A stretch of 64,000 nucleotides of DNA. It comes from an uncultured Oscillospiraceae bacterium (lineage in GTDB: Bacteria > Bacillota > Clostridia > Oscillospirales > Ruminococcaceae). A model generated the notes under the pieces. That model made no database searches. It was given only the letters and a program-made list of their open reading frames with translations, and was not told where the DNA came from. The DNA lies in NCBI GenBank assembly GCA_910577365.1, contig CAJTMU010000007.1, positions 6,463 to 70,462 of the forward strand. The letters are read 5' to 3'. Both the position numbers and the translations under genes were made by a program. Shown here one piece after another: positions 18,012 through 24,975 of this stretch. Numbering within the stretch: the stretch's first letter is position 1; each line of letters begins with the position of its first letter.

Positions 18012-18827
18012 TTGAGCGGGTTTAAGATAAATTTCAGTCTGAAACCGCCCGAAAAGATCGTGCCGTTCGGCAAAAACCGCGACCATATTTCATGGTTCGG
18101 ACTGACCGACGGAGAGCTTTGGATAGAGGTCGGAGAGCGGACGATATACGAATACTCCGACGCGGCTGTGCGCGAATGGGGCTGGGTCAGGTACAATGAT
18201 TACTATCTTTCGCGGTTTCTGGAGGATTTTTCGGAGATATTCGGAGCTTTGTGCGAGCCGGTTTCCAAGCGGTTATATGATGTTGTCGGCAGCTTTGCGG
18301 CAGATGCAGATGAATGGCTTGGGCAGCATTACGACGGCAGCGACGAGGACTTTTTCCGTTTTGAGGACGAGGAATATTTTCCGCTGACGGAGTGGTTTTA
18401 CAGGCGCGTTTTCGATTCGGGACATCTGACGGGAGGTCCGTTTATAGGCTGCTTTCGCTGTGGGGATAATGTTAAAATATATTGGGAAAGCGATTATAAA
18501 TTGGAGAACGGAGAGAGCATATGGAAATATCCGAGCGGGATATATGAGCTTCCCTATGCGGAATTCACGGAGTCGGTGCGCGGTTTTTTAGAGGAATTTT
18601 ACAAAGAAATGGACGCGCAGACGGAGCTTGCTTTACAAATGGATTGGGGTGAGGTGGAGCTTGATAAGGATTATCTCGCAAGAGAAAATGTTGAGCGTAA
18701 AAGCTGCTTTGACAGTCGGCTCGGTCTGCTTTTTCAGCCGCCGTCCGACCGCACAGGCGCTGCCGATTGGAATCGTGCGGAGGCGCTTTACGATAAAATG
18801 AAATCGGAGATAAACGGAGGTATTTGA
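18012..18827 (+). CDS. DUF5984-like hypothetical protein
   Basis: 271 acidic residues. The opening INFSLKPPEKIVPFG, ISWFGLTDGELWIEVG resembles the DUF5984 family, small cytosolic proteins of unknown function, from memory of the family pattern. It probably starts at TTG, four bases after the tgt stop, with GAGG in the end of tgt as ribosome site, so it is translationally coupled to tgt. No catalytic motif, signal peptide or membrane segment is seen. A terminator hairpin follows. Confidence 0.68.
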   Translation: MSGFKINFSLKPPEKIVPFGKNRDHISWFGLTDGELWIEVGERTIYEYSDAAVREWGWVRYNDYYLSRFLEDFSEIFGALCEPVSKRLYDVVGSFAADADEWLGQHYDGSDEDFFRFEDEEYFPLTEWFYRRVFDSGHLTGGPFIGCFRCGDNVKIYWESDYKLENGESIWKYPSGIYELPYAEFTESVRGFLEEFYKEMDAQTELALQMDWGEVELDKDYLARENVERKSCFDSRLGLLFQPPSDRTGAADWNRAEALYDKMKSEINGGI

Positions 18828-18900
18828 ACATTCGGGTAATAAGGTGTTCAAGTATCATAGTATCAGGTTTCGGGCGTTGGGCGGCAGATATCGCGGCTTA

Positions 18901-18935
18901 TTTCCCCGCGCTGAAAAAAGCGCGGGGAAAATTTA
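18901..18935 (+). terminator. Hairpin terminator closing the tgt unit
   Basis: A 12-bp perfect stem TTTCCCCGCGCT/AGCGCGGGGAAA with a GAAAAA loop is followed by ATTTAT, about 75 bp after the previous stop. Confidence 0.75.
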
Positions 18936-19006
18936 TAAACACAGCAATTTTTATCAATCCCCGCTGAAACAAAAATGCTATAATTACGGTGGGAGGAGGG
19001 ACAGGA

Positions 19007-19828
19007 ATGGAACAGGAGCATATCGGGCGGGTCATAGACTATATAGAAGCGCACCTGAAGGAAGAGCTTGACAACAGGCTGCTGGCGGAGATCGCAGGAT
19101 ATTCCGAGTTTCACTTTCTGCGTCTGTTTCGCGAGAGCGTCCGTCTTACCCCCGCCGACTATGTGCGCAAGCGCCGCATTTCGGAAATAGTGCGGCGTAT
19201 CGGGCGCGATAAACGTCCAATATGCGATATCGCTTTTGAATACGGCTTCAATTCCAAGGAAAACTTTACGCGCGCATTTAAAAAGGAACACAAAATTCTC
19301 CCTACGGAATTCAGGACCGCCGATTGCAGTCTCAGGCTTTTTCAGCCCTTTGATTTCAACAAGGCGGAGATATGCCCCGATGTTTCCATAGGCTGTCTTA
19401 AATGCTTTTCCGTTGTCGCTTATCCCTGCGACGAGGAACTGCCGCCCGGCTTCTGGAACAAATACAACGCCGAAAAGCGCTCTGCGCGTTTGTCGGGCGG
19501 AGAGGTAACGGAGGACTACGGCGTAATGCGGTGGAATCCCGAAAAGCAGGGGCTGGATTACTACATAGGAATACGCGCGGAAATGGCGAACGGGGATATT
19601 TCGGGGACGGTGCGGCTCAATATCGCGGGCGGACTGTACGCTGTTTTCGATACCCCGCCAACCGATCGGCACAGCTTTGTTGACACAATTCGGCGAACGT
19701 GGGACTGGATATACGGAGTATGGCTGCCCGAAAGCGGATACCGCAGGGGTAAGGGCTTTGAGATGGAATGCTATGTTGAATCAAGCAGGAAGTATTCGGA
19801 ACGAATTTATGTTCCGATAGAAAAATAA
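19007..19828 (+). CDS. AraC-family regulator with GyrI-like effector domain
   Basis: 273 residues. The first 110 are an AraC/XylS double helix-turn-helix (LAEIAGYSEFHFLRLFR, then ICDIAFEYGFNSKENFTRAFK). The remainder resembles the GyrI-like small-molecule-binding fold of Rob-type regulators. It probably activates an exporter or detoxification gene on binding a ligand. ATG at 19007 was chosen for the purine-rich GGGAGGAGGGACAGG leader. A TATAAT lies 28 bp upstream with a poor -35. The next gene encodes a stand-alone protein of the same effector-domain type, a pairing that supports shared ligand sensing. Confidence 0.85.
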   Translation: MEQEHIGRVIDYIEAHLKEELDNRLLAEIAGYSEFHFLRLFRESVRLTPADYVRKRRISEIVRRIGRDKRPICDIAFEYGFNSKENFTRAFKKEHKILPTEFRTADCSLRLFQPFDFNKAEICPDVSIGCLKCFSVVAYPCDEELPPGFWNKYNAEKRSARLSGGEVTEDYGVMRWNPEKQGLDYYIGIRAEMANGDISGTVRLNIAGGLYAVFDTPPTDRHSFVDTIRRTWDWIYGVWLPESGYRRGKGFEMECYVESSRKYSERIYVPIEK

Positions 19829-19889
19829 AAGAGGCATGCGTCGGGTTTTAAAAATCCGCGCCTATAAATATGAAAGGACGGTTTTGAAA

Positions 19890-20393
19890 ATGGCTGAAAT
19901 AATTAAAACATTCAGGGAGGAAGTTCCCGCAATGCGCTTTATCGGGAAGAAATACCCCGATTTTGGCGGCTGGTGGGGCGAATGGTTCGCGAACGGCTGG
20001 TTTGACGCAATTGAAAACGCGATGGGCGGAACGGAGCGGATACTCGAAATCTGGGAGAACGGCGGAGGGTATGTCGGCGTTGAGCGGCGCTGTCCCGACA
20101 AACCCTTTGAATATTGGATAGGTATGTTCACTCCCGCGGACACCGCCGTTCCCGATGGGTTTGAATGTGTCGATTTCCCCGCGACGGGTCTGGGCACCTG
20201 CTGGATTTACGGAAAGGAAAACGAGGTACACGACACGAGCGGCTGCGCCGCGGAGCTTCTCAAGCTAAATATGGAGATGTGGACGGACAGCGACGGCGGG
20301 GTATGGTCGTTTGAGAACTGTCTGTGCCCGCGGTTCACCACTCCCGACAAGGATGGAAATGTTATTATGGACTATTGCTATTTTGTAAAATAG
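19890..20393 (+). CDS. GyrI-like/effector-binding domain protein
   Basis: About 167 residues without a DNA-binding part. The pattern (FREEVPAMRFIGKKY, FEYWIGMF, PATGLGTCWIYG) fits the GyrI-like/AraC effector-binding superfamily, which binds amphipathic or cationic compounds. The start is uncertain: AAAGGA at 19873 serves either TTG at 19884 or ATG at 19890. It lies about 60 bp behind the AraC gene and is probably cotranscribed with it. A strong stem-loop follows the stop. Confidence 0.75.
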   Translation: MAEIIKTFREEVPAMRFIGKKYPDFGGWWGEWFANGWFDAIENAMGGTERILEIWENGGGYVGVERRCPDKPFEYWIGMFTPADTAVPDGFECVDFPATGLGTCWIYGKENEVHDTSGCAAELLKLNMEMWTDSDGGVWSFENCLCPRFTTPDKDGNVIMDYCYFVK

Positions 20394-20446
20394 CTCAGCT
20401 TGTATATAGTGTTTATCTAAGCGATATTACTTGGATTTGAATTTTT

Positions 20447-20506
20447 TGTGAGAGCCTGACGAGACTCACTCCCGTTTTGCGGAGTGAACCTTGTCAGGCT
20501 CTCGTG
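20447..20506. repeat. Stem-loop downstream of effector-domain gene
   Basis: GAGAGCCTGAC (20450-20460) pairs with GTCAGGCTCTC (20493-20503), with an inner CACTCC/GGAGTG stem. The flanking GAATTTTTT and TAATATTTC resemble the outer arms of the stem-loop at 5008. It may act as a terminator, but the sequence after it is not T-rich. Confidence 0.5.
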
Positions 20507-20583
20507 TAATATTTCCTGCGTCGGCATTGCGCTGCGATAACTTTTTTACTGACTTACAGCTCCCGAGGCGGCGCGGTTTTTCC

Positions 20584-20612
20584 TTGACAAACGGCTTCAG
20601 CCGTGATATAAT
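20584..20612 (+). promoter_or_regulatory. Strong promoter before a gene-less stretch
   Basis: Consensus TTGACA and TATAAT are spaced exactly 17 bp; the spacer contains the palindrome ACGGCTTCAGCCGT. No convincing gene follows for 600 bp, so a non-coding transcript is possible. Confidence 0.65.
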
Positions 20613-20719
20613 ATATCTGCAAGGGCGACCGTTTTCGGGTGCGTCGGTTTCGGCGCGTCCCCGGGCGGCGGGCTGCGCTCCGCTTTGCGGCGGCGTATCG
20701 CATTCCCTGCTCCGCAGCC

Positions 20720-20790
20720 TTTAAAGCTGTAAAATGGGTAAACAGTTTAAAAACTGTTTACATGGGTTCGAATCCCTACTGCCTCAGAAG
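20720..20790 (+). other. tRNA 3'-end-like sequence and 24-bp palindrome; 20613-21247 non-coding
   Basis: GTAAACAGTTT/AAACTGTTTAC form an 11-bp hairpin (20738-20761), followed by GGGTTCGAATCCC, a tRNA T-arm-like core. Just before, GCAGC/GCTGT frames a 7-nt loop CTTTAAA like an anticodon arm. A matching acceptor strand, a D-arm and a full T stem are missing, so this is not a normal tRNA. The stretch to 21247 is GC-rich with several short inverted repeats and no ORF having a ribosome site. Confidence 0.35.
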
Positions 20791-21247
20791 CAGACTATGG
20801 TTTTTGGAATGAACTGTAAATTCACTCTGAATTTATCGCTCCGTTCTGCGCCGAGGCTTTGCGCAGGCTCTTCCGAGCCGCAGCAGAGCGCGGCAATATC
20901 CCGCGGACTTTGCCGGGGAGAGGATACCGCCCGCGCCCGAGGGTCGACATCGGCGCATATGCTCGGTATGTATATACCGACGCTTTGCGGCGATAGTACC
21001 GCACGGCACTCGCTCAATCTCTTCGCCGTCAGCCCGATATGGAACGGGGCAGCGCGAATAACGCCCAAAGGCGTTTAAATATATCAAGCTGTCCTCATGA
21101 AAGAAGCAAGTGACTTTTAAGCACAAATTGTTTGCGGCCGCGCGGAATATCACCGACAGTTGATGTGCGGATACCTTATTGTGCGAAACGGTTTTTGCAT
21201 GCTTATATTTTGAGACGTTTTTGTGGATTTTTAAGGGGGTCAAAGAT

Positions 21248-21652
21248 TTGTCAGCAAAAGATAAAAATTATCTTTCCGTGTTTGGGGGGAATTTCCCGTC
21301 GCGTGAGTTTGCCGAGGAATATATGGCGATAACGGACGGAAGACCGAAGCGCTTTATGGATGAGCTTTTCCTCGCGGGCGGTTTTTCGGGAAGCGTTGAG
21401 CTGAAATTCTTTGAAACCAAATCAAACCGCGCCGAGGAGCTGTATCGGGATTTTCCATACGGCGATAAAATAATTGAAGTAATGAAGGCTAAATTTGACG
21501 ACAAGCTTAAGCGGCGGGTAAATACGGCGATAGTGCTGTATGACTTCGATTGGAGCGGACATTTTTCAAGCCATTTTTTAAGTCAGATGAAGGAAAAGCG
21601 GACGGAGGAATATCATATTTTTCACGTCAGCGGCGTTTATCCCTATAAATAA
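21248..21652 (+). CDS. Hypothetical protein, possibly immunity-protein-like
   Basis: 134 residues starting at TTG behind AAGGGGG. The body is mixed alpha/beta with NYLSVFGGNFPSREFAEEYM near the start, AIVLYDFDW in the middle and an aromatic end. The layout recalls small cytosolic immunity proteins of polymorphic toxin systems (Imm22-like), but I cannot confirm a family and no toxin gene is nearby. It ends 14 bp before the slipin gene, so the pair is likely an operon. Confidence 0.6.
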   Translation: MSAKDKNYLSVFGGNFPSREFAEEYMAITDGRPKRFMDELFLAGGFSGSVELKFFETKSNRAEELYRDFPYGDKIIEVMKAKFDDKLKRRVNTAIVLYDFDWSGHFSSHFLSQMKEKRTEEYHIFHVSGVYPYK

Positions 21653-21666
21653 CGAAAGGGGAAGCA

Positions 21667-22764
21667 ATGAAGGTAATCGTAAACGATAATCAGAAGGGGC
21701 TGCTGTTTCACAACGGCATACTTAAAAATATCCTTGGCGCGGGAAAATACAGCTTTTTTGGCAATAGGACGGTGGAAATGCTTGCGGTTGGAGAGGAAAT
21801 AGCCTCCGCGGGCTGTACGCTGCGAAAAATTCTTGACTGCCCCGACGCCGCAGGTCAGGTGAGCGAAGTCACGGTGAAAAACGGCGAGGTCTGCCTGCAC
21901 TATGTGGACGGGTGCTTTACGGAATGCCTTACGGCGGGGCGGCACGCGTTCTGGAACGACGGCGGCGCGCATGAGTTCAGGGTTATAGCCACCGATGAGC
22001 CGAAAATAACCGATGTTTCCGCTACGATTCTTGGCAGGCTAACGTCGGGGTTCGTTACCGAGATATCTGTTCCTGAGCAGTGCGGAGCGGTGATATACTA
22101 TAACGGAAAACCCGCGGAATATCTCGGAGCAGGGCGGTATTTCTACTGGAACGGCTCTGTAAGGGTCACAAGCCGCATATACAGCCTGCGGCTGCGCGAG
22201 ATGAGCGTTGCGGGGCAGGAGATACTCACCAAGGACAAGGTCGGTGTCAGAGTGAATTTTGTGCTGAACTGGAAAATAACCGACTACATAAAGGTTTCCG
22301 AAGCCACGGAGGATATCGACAAAAACGTATACACCGCCGCTCAGCTTGCTCTGAGGGATTATCTTGGCGGCAAGACCATGGACGAGCTGCTTTCGGACAG
22401 GGAAAATATAGGGAACGAGATGCTTGAGGAGCTGAGAAAGCGCACGGAGGGAATGTATATCGAAATCGCTTCCGCGGGTATAAGGGACGTTATTCTGCCG
22501 GGCGAGATTGCCGCGATAATGAACACCGTGCTTGCCGCGGAAAAGCGCGCTCAGGCGAACGTGATAACACGGCGCGAGGAGGTGGCTTCCACGCGCTCGC
22601 TGCTCAACACAGCCAAGCTGCTTGAGGAAAATAAGACCTTGCGCCGCCTTAAGGAGCTGGAATATATAGAGAGGATTTTTGCCAACGTCGGCGAGATAAC
22701 CGTGGACGCGCGGAGCAGCCTGCTGAATCAGCTGGCGCAGATAGTAGGGGAAAAAGACGAATAA
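21667..22764 (+). CDS. Slipin / SPFH (band 7) family protein
   Basis: 365 residues. The first 130 appear duplicated in style (KGLLFHNGILKNILGAGKYSFFG; GAVIYYNGKPAEYLGAGRYFYW), a pattern of slipin-like proteins. The SPFH core (about 155-320) includes LTKDKVGVRVNFVLNWKI and the conserved GIRDVILPGEIAAIMN, followed by a charged helical tail. No clear membrane segment is present, so it would associate with membranes peripherally or through partners. AAAGGGGA precedes the ATG. SPFH proteins act in membrane-domain organisation; the specific role here is unknown. Confidence 0.85.
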   Translation: MKVIVNDNQKGLLFHNGILKNILGAGKYSFFGNRTVEMLAVGEEIASAGCTLRKILDCPDAAGQVSEVTVKNGEVCLHYVDGCFTECLTAGRHAFWNDGGAHEFRVIATDEPKITDVSATILGRLTSGFVTEISVPEQCGAVIYYNGKPAEYLGAGRYFYWNGSVRVTSRIYSLRLREMSVAGQEILTKDKVGVRVNFVLNWKITDYIKVSEATEDIDKNVYTAAQLALRDYLGGKTMDELLSDRENIGNEMLEELRKRTEGMYIEIASAGIRDVILPGEIAAIMNTVLAAEKRAQANVITRREEVASTRSLLNTAKLLEENKTLRRLKELEYIERIFANVGEITVDARSSLLNQLAQIVGEKDE

Positions 22765-22770
22765 TATGCC

Positions 22771-22806
22771 GCAGGAGTGCTGTTAAGCACTCCTGCGTTT
22801 GTGTTT
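22771..22806 (+). terminator. Hairpin terminator after slipin gene
   Basis: GCAGGAGTGCT/AGCACTCCTGC is a perfect 11-bp stem with a GTTA loop followed by GTTTGTGTTT, 6 bp after the stop codon. Confidence 0.8.
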
Positions 22807-23524
22807 ATAATATTCCTGTATCGCTTGCCTATGCCTTTACAAAAGCAATGTACTCATTTACTCTGTATTGGAACATCTATTAGCTACCTGATATAGTCGA
22901 TTTGGGGTCGCTGCCAAAAATTCCCCTATATCAGTAGTCCACCTTATGCCGCACATCGCTATGTTCAAGCCCATTGTCACCTGCTCCGAAAGACTTTAGG
23001 TGAAATAAAGATCTCCCGACCAGACACGAGCGTTCCAAACTTTTGAGAGCCTAAGTAGGCATGCTTCGCGAGAGTAATTATGCCGTCCCTGCACGCTTCT
23101 ATGATCATAAATACACGCTTTCCCGAAAATTTATTGATATAATTTTAAGCGGAGACATCGGCGGCGCGTCGCTTGTACGCTCCGACGGTATCTCCGCCAT
23201 TTGTTTTCAATGTTTACCGCCTTGCCGTAAGATGCAATATAAAACCCGCTAATGGCAGGGTGGGTAAGATCGCCCAACGTTTTCACGCTCCCTATCTTCC
23301 GCAGTGCGGGAGGTCTGCAATCCGCCGTCGGAGCCGAAATCCCTTTTACAATGTGTTGGATTATAGAAGCATACATATGCGCGCTATCGGCATAAGCCGA
23401 TAACATTACAAGGCAGTATAATTATTTTTTCTCGTTTGCGCGGCGGCTATTCAGGTAAAATTTCCTATACACCGCACACAGTCACTTTTTAGGAGCCGGT
23501 TTTGTGAATCTTGATGTTTTTTAA
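22807..23524. other. Gene-less region with two large imperfect hairpins
   Basis: No ORF with a ribosome site or family resemblance is seen on either strand. CTGATATAG (22888-22896) pairs with CTATATCAG (22926-22934). A 20-bp imperfect stem spans 23149-23197, with GCGGAGA and TCTCCGC ends. A GAGAGCCTAAG motif at 23047 recalls the stem-loops at 5008 and 20447. It could be a decayed gene, a repeat remnant or a structured RNA. Confidence 0.4.
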
Positions 23525-23845
23525 CTACTCCTCGTCAATATCAAGCTCAGGAAGCTCCGCAAAGCGCTTCAGGAACTCGTCCCCCGCTGCGTTCATCTCT
23601 TCTTCGTTGTCCACGGTGGCAAGCATATTCTCACCGTTTATTTCCGTTTCCTTTAGAATGATAAATTCTGTCGCGCCCTCTTCCTCATCATAATCCGCTG
23701 GAACTAATGCGTAATATATTCCGCCCCTGAATTCCATGCGATCTATAAACTCAAAACGGCTGACATTTCCATCCTCGTCTTCAAGCTCGATTATTCCTTC
23801 TTCCTCATCAAGGGTCAGCTCGTTGTTTTCGTCGTTTGTACTCAT
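23525..23845 (-). CDS. DUF1292 family protein
   Basis: 106 very acidic residues. The pattern ELTLDEEEGIIELEDEDGN, then YYALVPADYDEEEGATEFIILK matches DUF1292 (YrzB-like), widespread small Firmicute proteins of unknown function, often found beside the Holliday-junction resolvase ruvX in other genomes; here it stands alone. AAAGGA precedes the ATG and a consensus promoter lies about 45-70 bp upstream, divergent from the large RNA unit. Confidence 0.88.
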   Translation of the reverse strand: MSTNDENNELTLDEEEGIIELEDEDGNVSRFEFIDRMEFRGGIYYALVPADYDEEEGATEFIILKETEINGENMLATVDNEEEMNAAGDEFLKRFAELPELDIDEE

Positions 23846-23888
23846 AAAAACGTATTCCTTTCTTGCCGTGAAATCACATTACTTTTTT

Positions 23889-23917
23889 ATTGTACACCAA
23901 CGGAACGATAAAGTCAA
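23889..23917 (-). promoter_or_regulatory. Promoter for DUF1292 gene
   Basis: On the minus strand TTGACT and TACAAT are separated by 17 bp. Confidence 0.7.
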
Positions 23918-24033
23918 GAGGAATTTTATGAAAATTTTCTTGTGTCATGGAATATTAGCAAATATCGGAAGTTTAAACAAAACACTAAATCATAAATTGT
24001 ACAAAACGACATTAAAAAAGTTTAAAAAATCTA

Positions 24034-24062
24034 TTGACTTTTCACAAAATATGTGGTATTAT
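24034..24062 (+). promoter_or_regulatory. Promoter for the large non-coding RNA unit
   Basis: TTGACT and TATTAT are separated by 17 bp; a TATAAT three bases further on would give 20 bp. The predicted start is near 24070, at the purine-rich GGAAAGGGG. It is divergent from the DUF1292 promoter. Confidence 0.7.
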
Positions 24063-24069
24063 AATATCA

Positions 24070-24845
24070 AGGAAAGGGGAAAAACCAAAGTACCGACGGA
24101 TATGGCGGATACTGAGGAGATTTCTCTTACCTAACAAACCGAAAGGGGTTATTCCGATGGGTTGTTAAGTTAAGTCAGCAGGCGGACAAGGCGCAAACAG
24201 TTATAGTATAACGGCAGTTGCGGCATGAAAAGAATTATACCGGATTTCAATACAGTCACAGTAACAATGCCAAGTAGTTCCGCGAATCTGACTGAACGGG
24301 CATAAGAGCCTGTTTCACCAAAATCCATTAAGAAAGGAAGCGAGTCCAATGGAAATAGCCGAACATTCTTTAAAGTCATCTGCGGAGTCGCATTCCGCTG
24401 ACCGCAAGGTTTGAATATCGGGCAATGATCTGCACGGGTTTCTGTCTTACCCGAAAGTGCAGAGTCTGCCGAAACGGAGCGTTTGGCTCAATTATACCGA
24501 GCGCGAGGCGAAAAACTCTTAACTGTCGCAATGTTTCAGTTGTACGTGCGTTTAATCGTGTACATTCACAGCGGCTTGCAGATGAATACCTACCGCATAT
24601 GCGTTTACATAGATAATCTTGATTAAAGCGGGTGATTCAGATGTACGCGTTATACGATACGGGAAAGGTTGATTCAAAAGCTATCTGATCTGCGAAAGGA
24701 ATGAGTCCAATGTCCACTGAATAATTTGATTCCCAAATTTGATAAGGTGGTACAATCCAATGAACCGGTGAAACTTTAAAATTGAATATTTATCCGCCAT
24801 TTGGCGGGAGTTATGAAAGGCTGCGGAAATCCGCAGCCTTTGTTT
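24070..24845 (+). ncRNA. Candidate large structured RNA, ROOL/GOLLD-like
   Basis: A stretch of about 775 nt between a good promoter and a perfect terminator, with no ORF that has a ribosome site. It is full of small hairpins: AACC-GAAA-GGTT type (24136), GTTATA/TATAAC (24200-24212), CTGCAC...GTGCAG enclosing GGGT/ACCC (24430-24462), and CCGCC/GGCGG (24794-24807). Several are closed by GAAA tetraloops. The motif GAAAGGAAGCGAGTCCAATG (24332-24351) recurs as GAAAGGAATGAGTCCAATG (24694-24712). Length, lack of coding, tetraloops and host group fit the large ornate bacterial RNAs; ROOL is the best guess from known occurrence in rumen Firmicutes. tmRNA, RNase P, 6S and SRP signatures were looked for and not found. 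The class assignment is inference. Confidence 0.65.
24816..24845 (+). terminator. Terminator of the large RNA
   Basis: AAAGGCTGCGG/CCGCAGCCTTT is a perfect 11-bp stem with an AAAT loop followed by GTTTG. Confidence 0.8.
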
Positions 24846-24932
24846 GTAGAAAAAGTTGCTGCAGCATAATGATCATGAAATTTTGAAATTTTTTTAAATA
24901 ACCCCTCTTAGGTCAACCTTTATATACAGACT

Positions 24933-24959
24933 AAGACCACCGATATCGTCGGTGGTCTT
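24933..24959. terminator. Symmetrical hairpin between RNA unit and htrA
   Basis: AAGACCACCGA/TCGGTGGTCTT is a perfect 11-bp stem with a 5-nt loop, 16 bp past the htrA stop. T-tracts are weak on both sides. CTTAGGTCAAC to its left also occurs at 5102, hinting at a repeat end. Confidence 0.55.
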
Positions 24960-24975
24960 GATATATTTTGTCGTA

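Noticed and set aside
20720..20790. Complete tRNA gene
   Set aside because: The T stem pairs only over three bases, no D-arm is present and no acceptor strand complementary to CTGCCTC lies at the right distance.
20734..21078. 114-codon open frame in the GC-rich stretch
   Set aside because: No ribosome site, composition unlike neighbouring proteins, and its start lies in the palindrome next to the tRNA-like sequence; overlapping frames of similar length exist on the other strand.
23131..23406. 91-codon frame on the minus strand in the gene desert
   Set aside because: No ribosome site, no recognisable pattern, and it crosses the large inverted repeat.
24425..24616. Short ORF inside the RNA candidate
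   Set aside because: Cys/Arg-rich translation, no ribosome site, and it spans several hairpins; better explained as non-coding.
24740..24770. T-box-like AAGGTGGTAC near the RNA 3' end
   Set aside because: The match stops after ten bases, there is no downstream aminoacyl-tRNA synthetase or transporter, and the unit ends in a terminator.
24057..24845. tmRNA, RNase P, 6S or SRP RNA as identity of the large RNA
   Set aside because: No tag-peptide frame or tRNA-like ends, no GAGGAAAGTCC core of RNase P, no long central bubble of 6S and no SRP GGAA/GCAGCC loop were found.
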